Shown here piece after piece: positions 1-7,089 of a stretch of 13,701 nucleotides of DNA; the stretch's first letter is position 1, and the number at the start of each line of letters is the position of its first letter. The position numbers and the translations under genes are program-made. This DNA is from an uncultured Collinsella sp. (GTDB taxonomy: Bacteria > Actinomycetota > Coriobacteriia > Coriobacteriales > Coriobacteriaceae): assembly GCA_902491055.1 (NCBI GenBank), contig CABUGI010000048.1, positions 1-13,701 of the forward strand. The letters are read 5' to 3'. Below the pieces are notes generated by a model. That model saw only the letters and a list, made by a program, of their open reading frames with translations. It was not told the DNA's origin and searched no databases.

Positions 1-118
1 GGGCGCTCGTCCGAGAGGGCGGGATGCCGTTCGAGATGAGGGTCAAGACGCCGGCGCCCGACGAGGAGACGGCGAGTTAGCCGGCAGGTCGGCATGTCAA
101 TCCTGGTCTAACAGAGCC
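1..118. repeat. Terminal inverted repeat, left copy (118 bp, perfect)
   Basis: Bases 1-118 are the exact reverse complement of 13584-13701, which I checked base by base. Identity stops sharply: the left copy continues inward with aaacaaaa, while the right copy is preceded by ttaattaa. The repeat holds the last 25 codons of an inward-facing reading frame (stop at 78-80) and then 38 non-coding bases ending at 118. This layout is what the 3' end of an insertion sequence or another multicopy gene would look like. The repeat may continue beyond the window edge on both sides. Confidence 0.95.
3..80 (+). CDS. 3' end of an unidentified gene (possible transposase C-terminus), partial
   Basis: This frame is open from the window edge to TAG at 78-80. 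It encodes 25 residues that end in KTPAPDEETAS. Of the 25 third-codon positions, 23 are G or C, as expected of a real gene in this genome and unlike the other frames. An identical copy on the minus strand enters from the right edge. Two inward-facing copies of the same gene end suggest a multicopy mobile gene such as an insertion-sequence transposase. No domain is visible in so short a piece, so this identity is inference. The 38 bp between stop and repeat boundary would suit an insertion-sequence end. Confidence 0.4.
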   Translation, partial: ALVREGGMPFEMRVKTPAPDEETAS

Positions 119-154
119 AAACAAAATGGGGACGCCCCGCAAGGAGTGTCCCCA
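119..154 (-). terminator. Intrinsic terminator downstream of the Cof-type HAD gene
   Basis: On the minus strand a 7-bp G+C-rich stem (TGGGGAC at 154-148, GTCCCCA at 133-127) is followed at once by TTTTGTTT (126-119). It lies about 45 bp after the stop of the HAD gene and would end the ABC-F/HAD transcript. The U-tract ends exactly where the terminal inverted repeat begins. A second copy of the TGGGGAC block at 181-175 could offer an alternative pairing. Confidence 0.7.
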
Positions 155-187
155 GCTGCCGGCAGAAAAGGAACGTCCCCAGGTGCC
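127..187. repeat. Internal direct repeat CTGGGGAC-N-CCTT with a central palindrome
   Basis: On the minus strand two similar blocks, CTGGGGACGTTCCTTT and CTGGGGACACTCCTTG, lie either side of the perfect 10-bp palindrome CTGCCGGCAG (156-165). The GGGGACGTTC core recurs in the hairpin at 6858-6915. This suggests a family of intergenic palindromic elements in this genome, part of which has been used as the terminator at 119-154. Confidence 0.55.
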
Positions 188-196
188 GAGCCGCAG

Positions 197-967
197 CTAT
201 AACAGTCCAAAGTGCTTCGCGGCGTTGTAGATGCCGTCATCGTCTACGGCGGTCGTAACGTAGGTCGCTGCGGCCTTCACAGTCTCCTGCGCGTTGCCCA
301 TGGCCACACTAGTGCCCACGGCGGCAAACATCGACAGGTCGTTCTCGCCGTCGCCAAAGGCAATCGCCTCGCTCGCGTCGATGCCCAGGCGCTCCAGCGT
401 CGCCGCCACACCCAGGTCCTTGCCGCCGTTAGCGGGAATAATGTCACAGAACAGGTCGCACCAGCGCGTGGTGAGCGAATGCGACACGGCATCGGTCACG
501 ATATGCTCGTCGTCAGGGTCCACAAAGGCGCAGAACTGGTAGACCGGTGCGTCAAAGGCGTGCTCAAACGGCTCCTCGTGGTAGACGATTCCCGCGTTGC
601 TGCCAGCCGTCACCACGCGCTCGGACAGGCGGTTCACAAACGAGTTCTCGCCCTGCATGCACAGCGAGTCGTAGCGCCCCTGCGCCACCTGGTCCACAAT
701 CACCGCGACGTCGTCCGAATCGATCGGGCAGCTGCGGTAAACCCCCTCGGCATCAAAGCAGTGCTGGCCCGAAAGCGTAATGTACGCATCCCAGCCCAGG
801 TCGAACAGCCAGTCCGGCATCTGGTAGGTCGGACGGCCCGTGGCGATCACGCACGCAATCCCCTGCTCGTGAAAGCTGTCGAGTACCTGCTGCGCCGACG
901 CCGGAATCCGGTGGGTCTTAAAGCTCAGCAGCGTGCCGTCGATATCGAAAAACGCGGCTTTGATCAT
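197..967 (-). CDS. Cof-type HAD-IIB family hydrolase
   Basis: A cytoplasmic phosphatase of the haloacid dehalogenase superfamily, subclass IIB (Cof/YidA group). These enzymes dephosphorylate small metabolites such as sugar phosphates and flavin or pyridoxal phosphates; the substrate cannot be read from sequence. The four HAD motifs are present: DIDGT at 8-12 (nucleophile Asp8, acid/base Asp10), the ATGR segment at 42-45 with Thr43, Lys183 in GGKDLG, and GDGEND at 205-210. The roughly 130 residues between motifs II and III fit the C2 alpha/beta cap. At 256 residues it is normal length. The ATG at 967 has GAGGAG upstream, inside the end of the ABC-F gene. The gap to that gene is 6 bp, so the two are co-transcribed and probably translationally coupled. 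It is followed by a terminator. Confidence 0.9.
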   Translation of the reverse strand: MIKAAFFDIDGTLLSFKTHRIPASAQQVLDSFHEQGIACVIATGRPTYQMPDWLFDLGWDAYITLSGQHCFDAEGVYRSCPIDSDDVAVIVDQVAQGRYDSLCMQGENSFVNRLSERVVTAGSNAGIVYHEEPFEHAFDAPVYQFCAFVDPDDEHIVTDAVSHSLTTRWCDLFCDIIPANGGKDLGVAATLERLGIDASEAIAFGDGENDLSMFAAVGTSVAMGNAQETVKAAATYVTTAVDDDGIYNAAKHFGLL

Positions 968-973
968 TCTCGC

Positions 974-2833
974 CTACTCCTCGCCCTCGAGCTTTTCGCT
1001 CGCCTCGAGCCACGCCATCTCCAGCTCGTCCATGGCAGCGTGAGCCTCGTCGATCTTTGCCTGCTGCTCGCCGAGCGCCGTGTAGTTGGTGGGATCGACT
1101 TGGGCCATTGCTGCCTCGGCCTCCTCAACGCGGGTGCGCTGCGTCTCCATCTTGCGCTCGAGCGAACTCACCTCGTGGCGGAGCTTCTGGCGCTCGGCGT
1201 TGGACAGGCCGTTGGGCTGACCGCTCGACTTGGGCTTTTCGGCCGCAGCTGCCGCGGCACCGGTGTCGAACGTGCCGGTCTTGGCGCTCGGCGCGCCCAC
1301 GGGCTCGCCCTCGGCGGTAGCGTTGCACAGGCGCAGGTACTGGTCCACGCCACCGGGCATATGCGTCAGGTGGCCGTCGAGCAGCGCCCACTGCTGGTCG
1401 GTCACGCGCTCCATCAAAAAGCGGTCGTGCGTCACCAGGATCAGCGTGCCGGGCCAGCCGTCCAGCAGGTCCTCGACAATCGCGAGCATGTCGGTATCCA
1501 GGTCGTTGCCGGGCTCGTCCAGGATGAGCACGTTGGGTTCGTCCAGGATTGTCAGCAGCAGCGACAGGCGACGGCGCTGGCCGCCCGAAAGATCGCCGAT
1601 GCGGCTCCAGAGCTGCTGCGTCGTAAAGCCCAGGCGCTCGCAGAGCTTCTCGGGCGAAGTCTCCTTGCCGTCGATGACGTAGTACTTCTTATAGTTGCCA
1701 AGCACCTCGCGGATCGTGTCGCCCATGTAGGGTTCGAGCTCCTCGAGCTGCTGCGACAGCACGCCAAAGCGCACTGTCTGGCCAATCTTCACGCGGCCAC
1801 GCGTGGGCTCAATCTTGCCCTGGATCACGTCGAGCAAGGTCGACTTGCCGGCGCCGTTCTCGCCCAACAGGCCATAGCGGTCGCCCGCACCGATGAGCCA
1901 GGTCACATCGTTGAGCACCTGCTTGGGCGCGCCATCGGTATCCGCATAGCCGGCGTCCACGTCGACCACGTCGATAACCTGCTTGCCCAGGCGACTCACC
2001 GCCAGGCGCTTGAGCTCCAGCTCGTCACGTACGGGCGGTACGTCGGCTATCAGCTCGCGAGCGGCGTCCACGCGGAACTTGGGCTTGGTGGAGCGCGCCT
2101 GGGCACCGCGGCTCAGCCACGCGAGCTCCTTGCGCGCCATGTTGCGACGGCGCTCCTCGGTAACCGCGGCCATGCGGTCGCGCTCCACGCGCTGCAGGAT
2201 ATATGCGGAGTAACCGCCCTCGAAGGGATCGACCTGGCCGTCGTGGACCTCCCACATACTGGTGCAGACCTCGTCCAAGAACCAGCGGTCGTGCGTGACC
2301 ACGAGCATCGCGCCCTGGCCGCGCTGCCAGCGGGCCTTTAAGTGACGCGCGAGCCAGTTGATGGTGCGCATGTCCAGGTGGTTGGTGGGCTCGTCGAGCA
2401 TGAGCACGTCATAGTCGCCGATCAGCAGGCGCGCGAGGTCCACGCGACGGCGCTGGCCGCCCGAAAGCTCGCCCACCGTGCCCTCCCAGGGCACATCGCT
2501 AATAAGGCCGGCCAGAATCTGGCGCGTACGCGGACTCGACGCCCACTCATACTCGGGCGTGTCGCCCACGACGGCATGATGCACGGTGTCGGTATCGACC
2601 AGGTTGTCCTTTTGGCCGAGCAGACCGATCGTGGTGCCGCGACGGTGCGTCACGCGCCCGTCATCGGGCTCCAGCGTGCCGGCGAGCACGCTCAGCAGCG
2701 TCGACTTGCCGTCGCCGTTTTTGCCGACAATACCAATGCGGTCGCCCTCGCCCACGCCGAGCGTCACGCTATCGAAAATATGCTTGGTGGGAAACTCTAG
2801 GCTGACGGAATCGCATCCCAAAAGAATCGCCAT
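974..2833 (-). CDS. ABC-F family ATPase, Uup-like (619 aa)
   Basis: A soluble twin-ATPase protein with no membrane segments. ABC-F proteins bind the ribosome E site and relieve stalled or blocked translation; the Uup subgroup has also been linked to DNA-related functions. First ATPase: Walker A GKNGDGKST (37-45), LSGGQ (123-127), Walker B with LDEPTNHLD (146-154), switch His181. A charged linker of about 215-260 joins it to the second: GENGAGKST (324-332), LSGGQ (415-419), LDEPGNDLD (438-446). An Ala-rich hinge at 520-535 leads to an acidic C-terminal coiled coil at about 544-617, the hallmark of Uup-type proteins. I chose the ATG at 2833, which has AAGGAG upstream; the open frame 38 codons further up lacks such a site and runs into the terminator. 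The second Walker B has Gly where most members have Thr. Antibiotic-resistance ABC-F proteins are an alternative, but the coiled coil argues for Uup. Confidence 0.9.
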   Translation of the reverse strand: MAILLGCDSVSLEFPTKHIFDSVTLGVGEGDRIGIVGKNGDGKSTLLSVLAGTLEPDDGRVTHRRGTTIGLLGQKDNLVDTDTVHHAVVGDTPEYEWASSPRTRQILAGLISDVPWEGTVGELSGGQRRRVDLARLLIGDYDVLMLDEPTNHLDMRTINWLARHLKARWQRGQGAMLVVTHDRWFLDEVCTSMWEVHDGQVDPFEGGYSAYILQRVERDRMAAVTEERRRNMARKELAWLSRGAQARSTKPKFRVDAARELIADVPPVRDELELKRLAVSRLGKQVIDVVDVDAGYADTDGAPKQVLNDVTWLIGAGDRYGLLGENGAGKSTLLDVIQGKIEPTRGRVKIGQTVRFGVLSQQLEELEPYMGDTIREVLGNYKKYYVIDGKETSPEKLCERLGFTTQQLWSRIGDLSGGQRRRLSLLLTILDEPNVLILDEPGNDLDTDMLAIVEDLLDGWPGTLILVTHDRFLMERVTDQQWALLDGHLTHMPGGVDQYLRLCNATAEGEPVGAPSAKTGTFDTGAAAAAAEKPKSSGQPNGLSNAERQKLRHEVSSLERKMETQRTRVEEAEAAMAQVDPTNYTALGEQQAKIDEAHAAMDELEMAWLEASEKLEGEE

Positions 2834-2902
2834 ATGCCCTGCTCCTTCGTAGAAATTCAACGTTGTCCATGATAGCAGCGAAAAGGCGGGCCGCACACGA
2901 CA

Positions 2903-2941
2903 CAAAAAGGCGGGCCATCTCCCACAAGAGATGACCCGCCT
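2903..2941 (-). terminator. Intrinsic terminator of the pst operon
   Basis: A 14-bp stem (2908-2921 with 2928-2941, one G-U pair, 6-base loop) is followed on the minus strand by TTTTT at 2908-2904. It sits 55 bp after the pstB stop and separates the phosphate operon from the ABC-F gene. A further aaaaggcgggcc block at 2881-2892 repeats the 3' arm and its A-tract. Confidence 0.85.
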
Positions 2942-2996
2942 CTCCAATCAGTCCCGTGGCGACCGTGGCCACCGCGGGCCTCAAGCATGTCCCGGA

Positions 2997-3869
2997 CTAG
3001 GAGAACATGCCGGTGAGGTAATCATTCAGCCGCTTATCCTTGGGCCGTTGGAAAATCTCGTCGGTCTCGTCGTACTCGACCATATCGCCCATGTAGAAGA
3101 ACGCCGTGCGGTTGGACACGCGCGACGCCTGCTCCATGTTGTGCGTCACGATGACGATGGCGCGGTCGGCAACGATCGACGACATAAGGTCCTCGATTGC
3201 CAACGTCGAGATGGGGTCGAGCGCCGAGCAGGGCTCGTCAAACAGGATCACGTCGGGGTTGAGCGCCAGCGTGCGCGCAATGCACAGACGCTGCTGCTGG
3301 CCGCCCGAAAGCGCGTAGGCGCTCTTGTCGAGCTTGTCTTTGACCTCGTCCCAAAGCGCCGCGCCGCGCAGGCTTTCCTCGACCATGCGGTCGAGCTCGT
3401 CGCGGTCGGTGATGCCGTGGCGCTTAGGCGCAAACGTGATGTTGTCGCGAATGGACTTGCGGAACGGGTTGGGCTGCTGGAACACCATGCCAATGGAACG
3501 GCGCAGCTCGTAGGTGTTTTCGGTCTTGGTGTTCACGTTGCGCCCGCGATAGTTGATCTCGCCCTCCACGCGGCAGCCGCGAATCTCGCGATTCATGAGG
3601 TTGAGGCTACGCAAGAAGGTCGACTTACCGCAGCCCGAAGGCCCGATGAGCGCCGTGATCTCGCCCTTGTGGAAGTCGAGCGACGTATTGTGCAGTGCAT
3701 GGTGGTCGCCATAGTACACGTTGACGTCCTTGGTGGAGAGCACAAGCTCGTCGCTCACGGCCTTGCCGCTCACGCGCACGCGCTTCTCGCTCTCCCCCAC
3801 GCTCGACAGGAAGTCCCGGGTGTCGGACGATGCCGCTTCGGTTGCGGGCGTTACATTCATCTCGCTCAT
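2997..3869 (-). CDS. pstB: Phosphate ABC transporter ATP-binding protein PstB
   Basis: The ATPase that powers high-affinity phosphate import from the inner face of the membrane, working with PstC and PstA. Seen in order: Walker A GPSGCGKST (76-84), Q-loop Gln131 in VFQQPNPF (the QPNPF context is typical of PstB), LSGGQ (187-191), Walker B ILFDEP (208-213), and H-loop His243. The end (LNDYLTGMF) is also PstB-like. It has 290 residues, about 30 more than enterobacterial PstB, because of a polar N-terminal tail of about 40 residues before the conserved core. Its ATG overlaps the pstA stop as ATGA, which favours this start through translational coupling. An in-frame ATG three codons on and a GTG at codon 38 are the alternatives. 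It is the last gene of the operon; no phoU follows. Confidence 0.96.
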   Translation of the reverse strand: MSEMNVTPATEAASSDTRDFLSSVGESEKRVRVSGKAVSDELVLSTKDVNVYYGDHHALHNTSLDFHKGEITALIGPSGCGKSTFLRSLNLMNREIRGCRVEGEINYRGRNVNTKTENTYELRRSIGMVFQQPNPFRKSIRDNITFAPKRHGITDRDELDRMVEESLRGAALWDEVKDKLDKSAYALSGGQQQRLCIARTLALNPDVILFDEPCSALDPISTLAIEDLMSSIVADRAIVIVTHNMEQASRVSNRTAFFYMGDMVEYDETDEIFQRPKDKRLNDYLTGMFS

Positions 3870-4792
3870 TCGGCCGTCATCTTCCTTGCCAGTTGCTTGC
3901 CCACAATGCGGGCGATTACGTTAAACAGCAGCACGCAAATCATCAGCAGTGCAGCGGTGCCCCAGACGATCTGCTGGGCCTCGGGGCTGCCCTCGCCATA
4001 GATCTTGTAGATGTGCACGGCGAGCGACTCGCCGGGACGGAACACGTTCCAAGCGCAGGTGGGGCTCGACAGGTTAAAGCTCAAGAAGTTCAGGCGAACC
4101 GGCGAGCTCATACCCGAGGTAAAAAGCAGTGCTGCGGCCTCGCCAAACACGCGACCGGCCGAAAGCACGATGCCCGTCACGATGGCAGGCATGGCCTCGG
4201 GGATCAGGATGTGCAGCGTGGCCTCCCAGCGAGTGAGGCCCATGGCCAGGCACGCATCGCGCTGGGCCTGCGGCACGTCCTCGAGCGCCTGCTGGATCAC
4301 GCGCACCAGGATGGGGATGTTGAACATGGTGAGCGCGACGGCGCCGGAGATGATGGAGTACTTCCAGCCCAGCTGCACCGAGAACACCAGAAAACCGAAC
4401 ATGCCAACGACGATGGAAGGCAGCGAGGACAACGTCTCGATGGCGGTGGAGGCGATGTCGCGGATGGGCCCATTCGGCGCGTACTCAACCAAAAAGACCG
4501 CGCCACCCAGGCTGATGGGCACCGAGATGATCAGGGTGATCAGCAGCAGGTAGAACGAGTCGAACAGCTGGTAGAGCACGCCGCCCTGCGTTCCGTTGGC
4601 GCGCGACGGCTCCGTGAGAAAGCCCGGCTGGAACAGCGTCGAGATGCCCTCGAACAGGATATAGGCCACCATGGAGACGACGATGAGCATGACGATGGCG
4701 ACGATCGCCGTCAACACGCCCGTGGCGAAGCGGTCCTGCTTTTGGACACGCCCGAGCCTCGCCTCGTCGATGTGGATACGCGTGCTAGCCAC
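3866..4792 (-). CDS. pstA: Phosphate ABC transporter permease PstA
   Basis: One of the two membrane subunits forming the phosphate channel. About six hydrophobic segments are seen (roughly 25-48, 78-103, 118-140, 146-165, 200-225, 275-297). The coupling loop EDVPQAQRDACLAMGLT (171-187) is where the permease contacts PstB. An Arg214-Val-Phe-Gly-Glu218 motif matches the position of the intramembrane Arg/Glu pair known to matter for transport in E. coli PstA/PstC; that equivalence is by motif, not alignment. At 308 residues it is normal length. The start is GTG at 4792, preceded by AAGG within pstC and overlapping the pstC stop by 8 bp. At its other end it overlaps pstB by 4 bp, so all three are probably made in coupled amounts. 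Confidence 0.95.
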   Translation of the reverse strand: MASTRIHIDEARLGRVQKQDRFATGVLTAIVAIVMLIVVSMVAYILFEGISTLFQPGFLTEPSRANGTQGGVLYQLFDSFYLLLITLIISVPISLGGAVFLVEYAPNGPIRDIASTAIETLSSLPSIVVGMFGFLVFSVQLGWKYSIISGAVALTMFNIPILVRVIQQALEDVPQAQRDACLAMGLTRWEATLHILIPEAMPAIVTGIVLSAGRVFGEAAALLFTSGMSSPVRLNFLSFNLSSPTCAWNVFRPGESLAVHIYKIYGEGSPEAQQIVWGTAALLMICVLLFNVIARIVGKQLARKMTAE

Positions 4793-5693
4793 GAGCCTTC
4801 GCCCCCTTGCGGCCGATAAGGTGGATGATCAGGATGAAGATGAGACTCATGCCCATCAGCAGCAGGCCGAGCGCCCACAGAACATCGTCTTGGGCCGAGC
4901 CCTCGGCATAGACTGCCATGGACGTGGTGAGCGTGGTGGTGATGGTGGACGCCGGCGACAGCAGCGACGTCGGCATGGCCTCGATGCCGCCGATGACCAT
5001 GCGCACGGCGAGCGTCTCGCCAAAGGCGCGGGTCATGCCCAAGATAACCGCGGTCATGAGCGACGGCATGGCGGACTTGAGCACCACGTGCCAGATGGTC
5101 TGCCAGCGGGTGTAGCCCAGCGCGAGCGAGCCCTGGCGGTAGCCGTCGGGCACGGCGCGCAGGCCATCGACCGAAAGCGTGGTCATCGTCGGCAGAATCA
5201 TGACCGCCAGCACGATGGCGCCGGGCAAGATGCCCAGGCCCGTGCTCACGTGGAAAACGCTCTTCATAAGACCGACGACCACGTGAAAACCGATCAGGCC
5301 AAAGACGACCGAGGGGATGCCGGTCAAAAGCTCAATGAGCGGCTGAAAGATCTTAGAGCCAAACTTAGGGCTAATCTCGACCGCAAAGATGGCAGAGCCG
5401 ATGGCGATGGGCAGCGCGATAAGCGTGGAGAGCACCATGACCGCAAACGAGGTGACGATCAGGGGCAGGGCGCCGGTATAGGGCAGGCCGTTTTCGGCTG
5501 TGTTGGCCAGGTCCCACTTGGTGCCGGTGAAAAACTCGACGACCGAGACGCCGTCCTTGACAAAAGCCGAGAGGCCCTTTTGGGCGACCATAAAGATGAG
5601 CGCGGCAACGACAAGCGTCACGAGCGCAACGCACGCGCCCGTGACGCCCAGGCCCACGTTCTCAAGGTCGCGCTTTGGCAGCTGTTTTGCCAT
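4785..5693 (-). CDS. pstC: Phosphate ABC transporter permease PstC
   Basis: The second channel-forming subunit of the phosphate importer. Hydrophobic segments lie at about 14-36, 74-103, 114-141, 156-175, 207-235 and 271-294. The cytoplasmic coupling loop is DGLRAVPDGYRQGSLALG (176-193). The TRAFGET motif (221-227) carries the Arg222/Glu226 pair that corresponds by motif to functionally important residues of E. coli PstC. At 302 residues it is typical. The ATG at 5693 has GGAAAGG upstream. It lies 24 bp after the pstS stop and overlaps pstA by 8 bp. The protein ends in a short basic tail, RKGAKARG. Confidence 0.95.
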   Translation of the reverse strand: MAKQLPKRDLENVGLGVTGACVALVTLVVAALIFMVAQKGLSAFVKDGVSVVEFFTGTKWDLANTAENGLPYTGALPLIVTSFAVMVLSTLIALPIAIGSAIFAVEISPKFGSKIFQPLIELLTGIPSVVFGLIGFHVVVGLMKSVFHVSTGLGILPGAIVLAVMILPTMTTLSVDGLRAVPDGYRQGSLALGYTRWQTIWHVVLKSAMPSLMTAVILGMTRAFGETLAVRMVIGGIEAMPTSLLSPASTITTTLTTSMAVYAEGSAQDDVLWALGLLLMGMSLIFILIIHLIGRKGAKARG

Positions 5694-5717
5694 TGCAAAC
5701 CTTTCCGGGGCGATTAC

Positions 5718-6656
5718 TTATTTAGCAGAGACCTTGCCGCTGGCGTCCTTGACGACCTTCATGGCAGAGACGGGGATAAAGCCCTGCTCCTCGACGAGCT
5801 TGCCCTGGACGTCGTCGGAAAGCATGAACTCCAGGAAAGCCTTGGTGGCCTCGTCGGCGTCCTTTGCGCAGTACATGTGCTCGGTAGCCCAGATCTTGAA
5901 GGAGTCGTCGGTGACATTCTTGCTCTTGGGCTCGACGCCCTCGACCTTGATGGCGTTGAACTTGGAGTCATCGAAGTGCGAGAAGTCGAGGTAGGAGATG
6001 GCGTTGTCGGTGCTGCCCATCTGAGTCTGGACGTCGCCGGACTTGTCGAGCTCGGCGTCGCCCTTAAAGTCGACGGCCTCGTCGCCAAAGACGGCGGCCT
6101 CGAAGGTGGCGCGGGTGCCGGAGCCGGCCTTGCGGTTGAGGACGACGATGGTGGCGTCGTCGCCGCCGACCTCCTTCCAGTTGGTAATCTGACCGGAGAA
6201 GATACCCTTGAGCTGCTCGAGGGACAGGTCGTCGACCTTGACGTTCTTGGAGACGACGGGGCCCATGCCCACGACGGCGACCTCGTGGTCGACGAGGTTC
6301 TTGACTTGATCGGCCTCAAGCTTGGTCTCGGCGAAGACGTCGGAGTTGCCGATGGTGACGGTGCCGGCGGCGACAGCGGTCAGGCCCTTGCCCGAACCGT
6401 TACCCGAGCCGGAGACGGAGACATCGGGGTTGGCGTCCATGAACTTCTCGGCAGCGGCCTCGACGAGAGCCTGGAACGAAGAGGCACCGTCGTAGGTCAC
6501 CTCGCCGGAGACGGACTCGGCAGCAGCGGCGCTGCCCTTGTCGGCGGCGTCGGATGCGCCGGAGCCGCCGCAACCAACGAGACCGAGACCGACGATGCTG
6601 GCAAGACCACCAGCGAGGCCGAGGAACTGACGACGAGAATAAGCCTGATCGAGCAT
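5718..6656 (-). CDS. pstS: Phosphate-binding lipoprotein PstS
   Basis: The extracytoplasmic receptor that captures phosphate and delivers it to PstC/PstA. The N-terminus carries SRRQFLGLAGG (7-17), a twin-arginine-like motif, and then a lipobox LVGC ending at Cys29, so it is predicted to be a lipid-anchored protein possibly exported by the Tat route. A flexible Ala/Ser stretch follows. Ligand-binding loops of the family are seen at GSGKGLTAV (87-95) and RKAGSGTR (175-182). I chose the ATG at 6656 because GAAAGGAAG lies just upstream; starting at the open frame's first codon 30 residues earlier would bury the signal peptide. That gives 312 residues, normal for PstS. It is the first gene of the operon, as usual. 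Confidence 0.95.
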   Translation of the reverse strand: MLDQAYSRRQFLGLAGGLASIVGLGLVGCGGSGASDAADKGSAAAAESVSGEVTYDGASSFQALVEAAAEKFMDANPDVSVSGSGNGSGKGLTAVAAGTVTIGNSDVFAETKLEADQVKNLVDHEVAVVGMGPVVSKNVKVDDLSLEQLKGIFSGQITNWKEVGGDDATIVVLNRKAGSGTRATFEAAVFGDEAVDFKGDAELDKSGDVQTQMGSTDNAISYLDFSHFDDSKFNAIKVEGVEPKSKNVTDDSFKIWATEHMYCAKDADEATKAFLEFMLSDDVQGKLVEEQGFIPVSAMKVVKDASGKVSAK

Positions 6657-6681
6657 GATCTTCCTTTCATACATGCGAATC

Positions 6682-6698
6682 GCGGGCACCCTGCCCGC
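6682..6698. repeat. Small hairpin in the pstS leader
   Basis: A perfect 7-bp stem with a 3-base loop (gcgggca, ccc, tgcccgc) lies about 25 bases upstream of the pstS start, just outside the ribosome site. It would form in the minus-strand transcript. I found no convincing -35/-10 pair or known Pho box between here and 6857, so how pst is regulated cannot be read from this sequence. Confidence 0.35.
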
Positions 6699-6857
6699 TT
6701 TGCTGTTTGGAAAGATACGGCCCCGACCGGGCAGCACCAGCGCCAACTGCGGTTTTTTACGGGCATCTGATAGACCCTTACCGCAAGCGCAGCACGGCCT
6801 TTACAAACGGATAACAATCCAGCGCCGAACATGGCGCACCTTTTACACCAGAGCAAA

Positions 6858-6915
6858 GTAGTCATTGGGGACGTTCTTGTTTGACTAGTCATTTTAGAAC
6901 GTCCCCAATGACTAC
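6858..6915. repeat. Perfect 20-bp inverted repeat with nested palindrome
   Basis: Arms 6858-6877 and 6896-6915 pair perfectly over 20 bp with an 18-base loop. The loop contains a second palindrome, tgactagtca (6882-6891), and repeats the TAGTCATT found in the arm. The GGGGACGTTC core is shared with the element at 127-187. On the minus strand only TTT follows, so it is a weak terminator at best. A dispersed intergenic repeat is a better description. Confidence 0.8.
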
Positions 6916-6949
6916 CCCAGCAACGCCGATGTTTTGGCGACGACAGCGA

Positions 6950-7048
6950 AAGCCCGCCAGAGCGAGCAAGGTGCCTTGAAACGAGGCGGCATTGACCTTC
7001 TGGTCATGCCGCCGAAGTTGAAAGGCAGATTGCCGCTCTGGCGGGCTT
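6950..7048. repeat. Roughly 99-nt imperfect palindrome
   Basis: The outer arms 6950-6964 and 7034-7048 pair perfectly over 15 bp (aagcccgccagagcg). Inside, gcaaggtgcctt pairs with gcagattgc-side sequence at 10 of 12 positions. The innermost ggcggcattgacc and ggtcatgccgcc pair with one bulge around a TTCT loop. The whole element can fold into one long hairpin on either strand. It lies downstream of the dipeptidase gene and could stop read-through into the pst region or be a mobile palindromic repeat. No U-tract follows on the minus strand. Confidence 0.7.
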
Positions 7049-7061
7049 GTAGCGTCGACTG

Positions 7062-7089
7062 GTTACGCGGTTTGGTAAAACCGCGTAAC
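7062..7089. repeat. Hairpin directly after the dipeptidase stop (possible terminator)
   Basis: A perfect 12-bp stem with a 4-base loop (7062-7073 and 7078-7089). The arm overlaps the first base of the stop codon of the dipeptidase gene. No T-run follows on the minus strand, so it is not a standard intrinsic terminator. It may protect the 3' end of the mRNA or act together with the large palindrome 14 bp further on. Confidence 0.5.

Noticed and set aside
212..2341. A 709-codon open frame on the plus strand
   Set aside because: It runs antisense to the HAD and ABC-F genes, has no recognisable domain, and is a by-product of G/C-rich third positions on the opposite strand.
2834..2947. N-terminal extension of the ABC-F protein by 38 residues
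   Set aside because: The extension would be translated from the terminator region, has no ribosome site, and the family normally begins right at the MAILLG-type start.
2931..4001. A 356-codon plus-strand frame antisense to pstB
   Set aside because: It starts within the pst terminator hairpin, shows no domain, and overlaps pstB fully.
4671..6770. A 699-codon open frame on the plus strand across pstC and pstS
   Set aside because: It is antisense to two clearly recognised genes. Its composition (Asp/Gly/Arg/His-rich, low complexity) is typical of a shadow frame.
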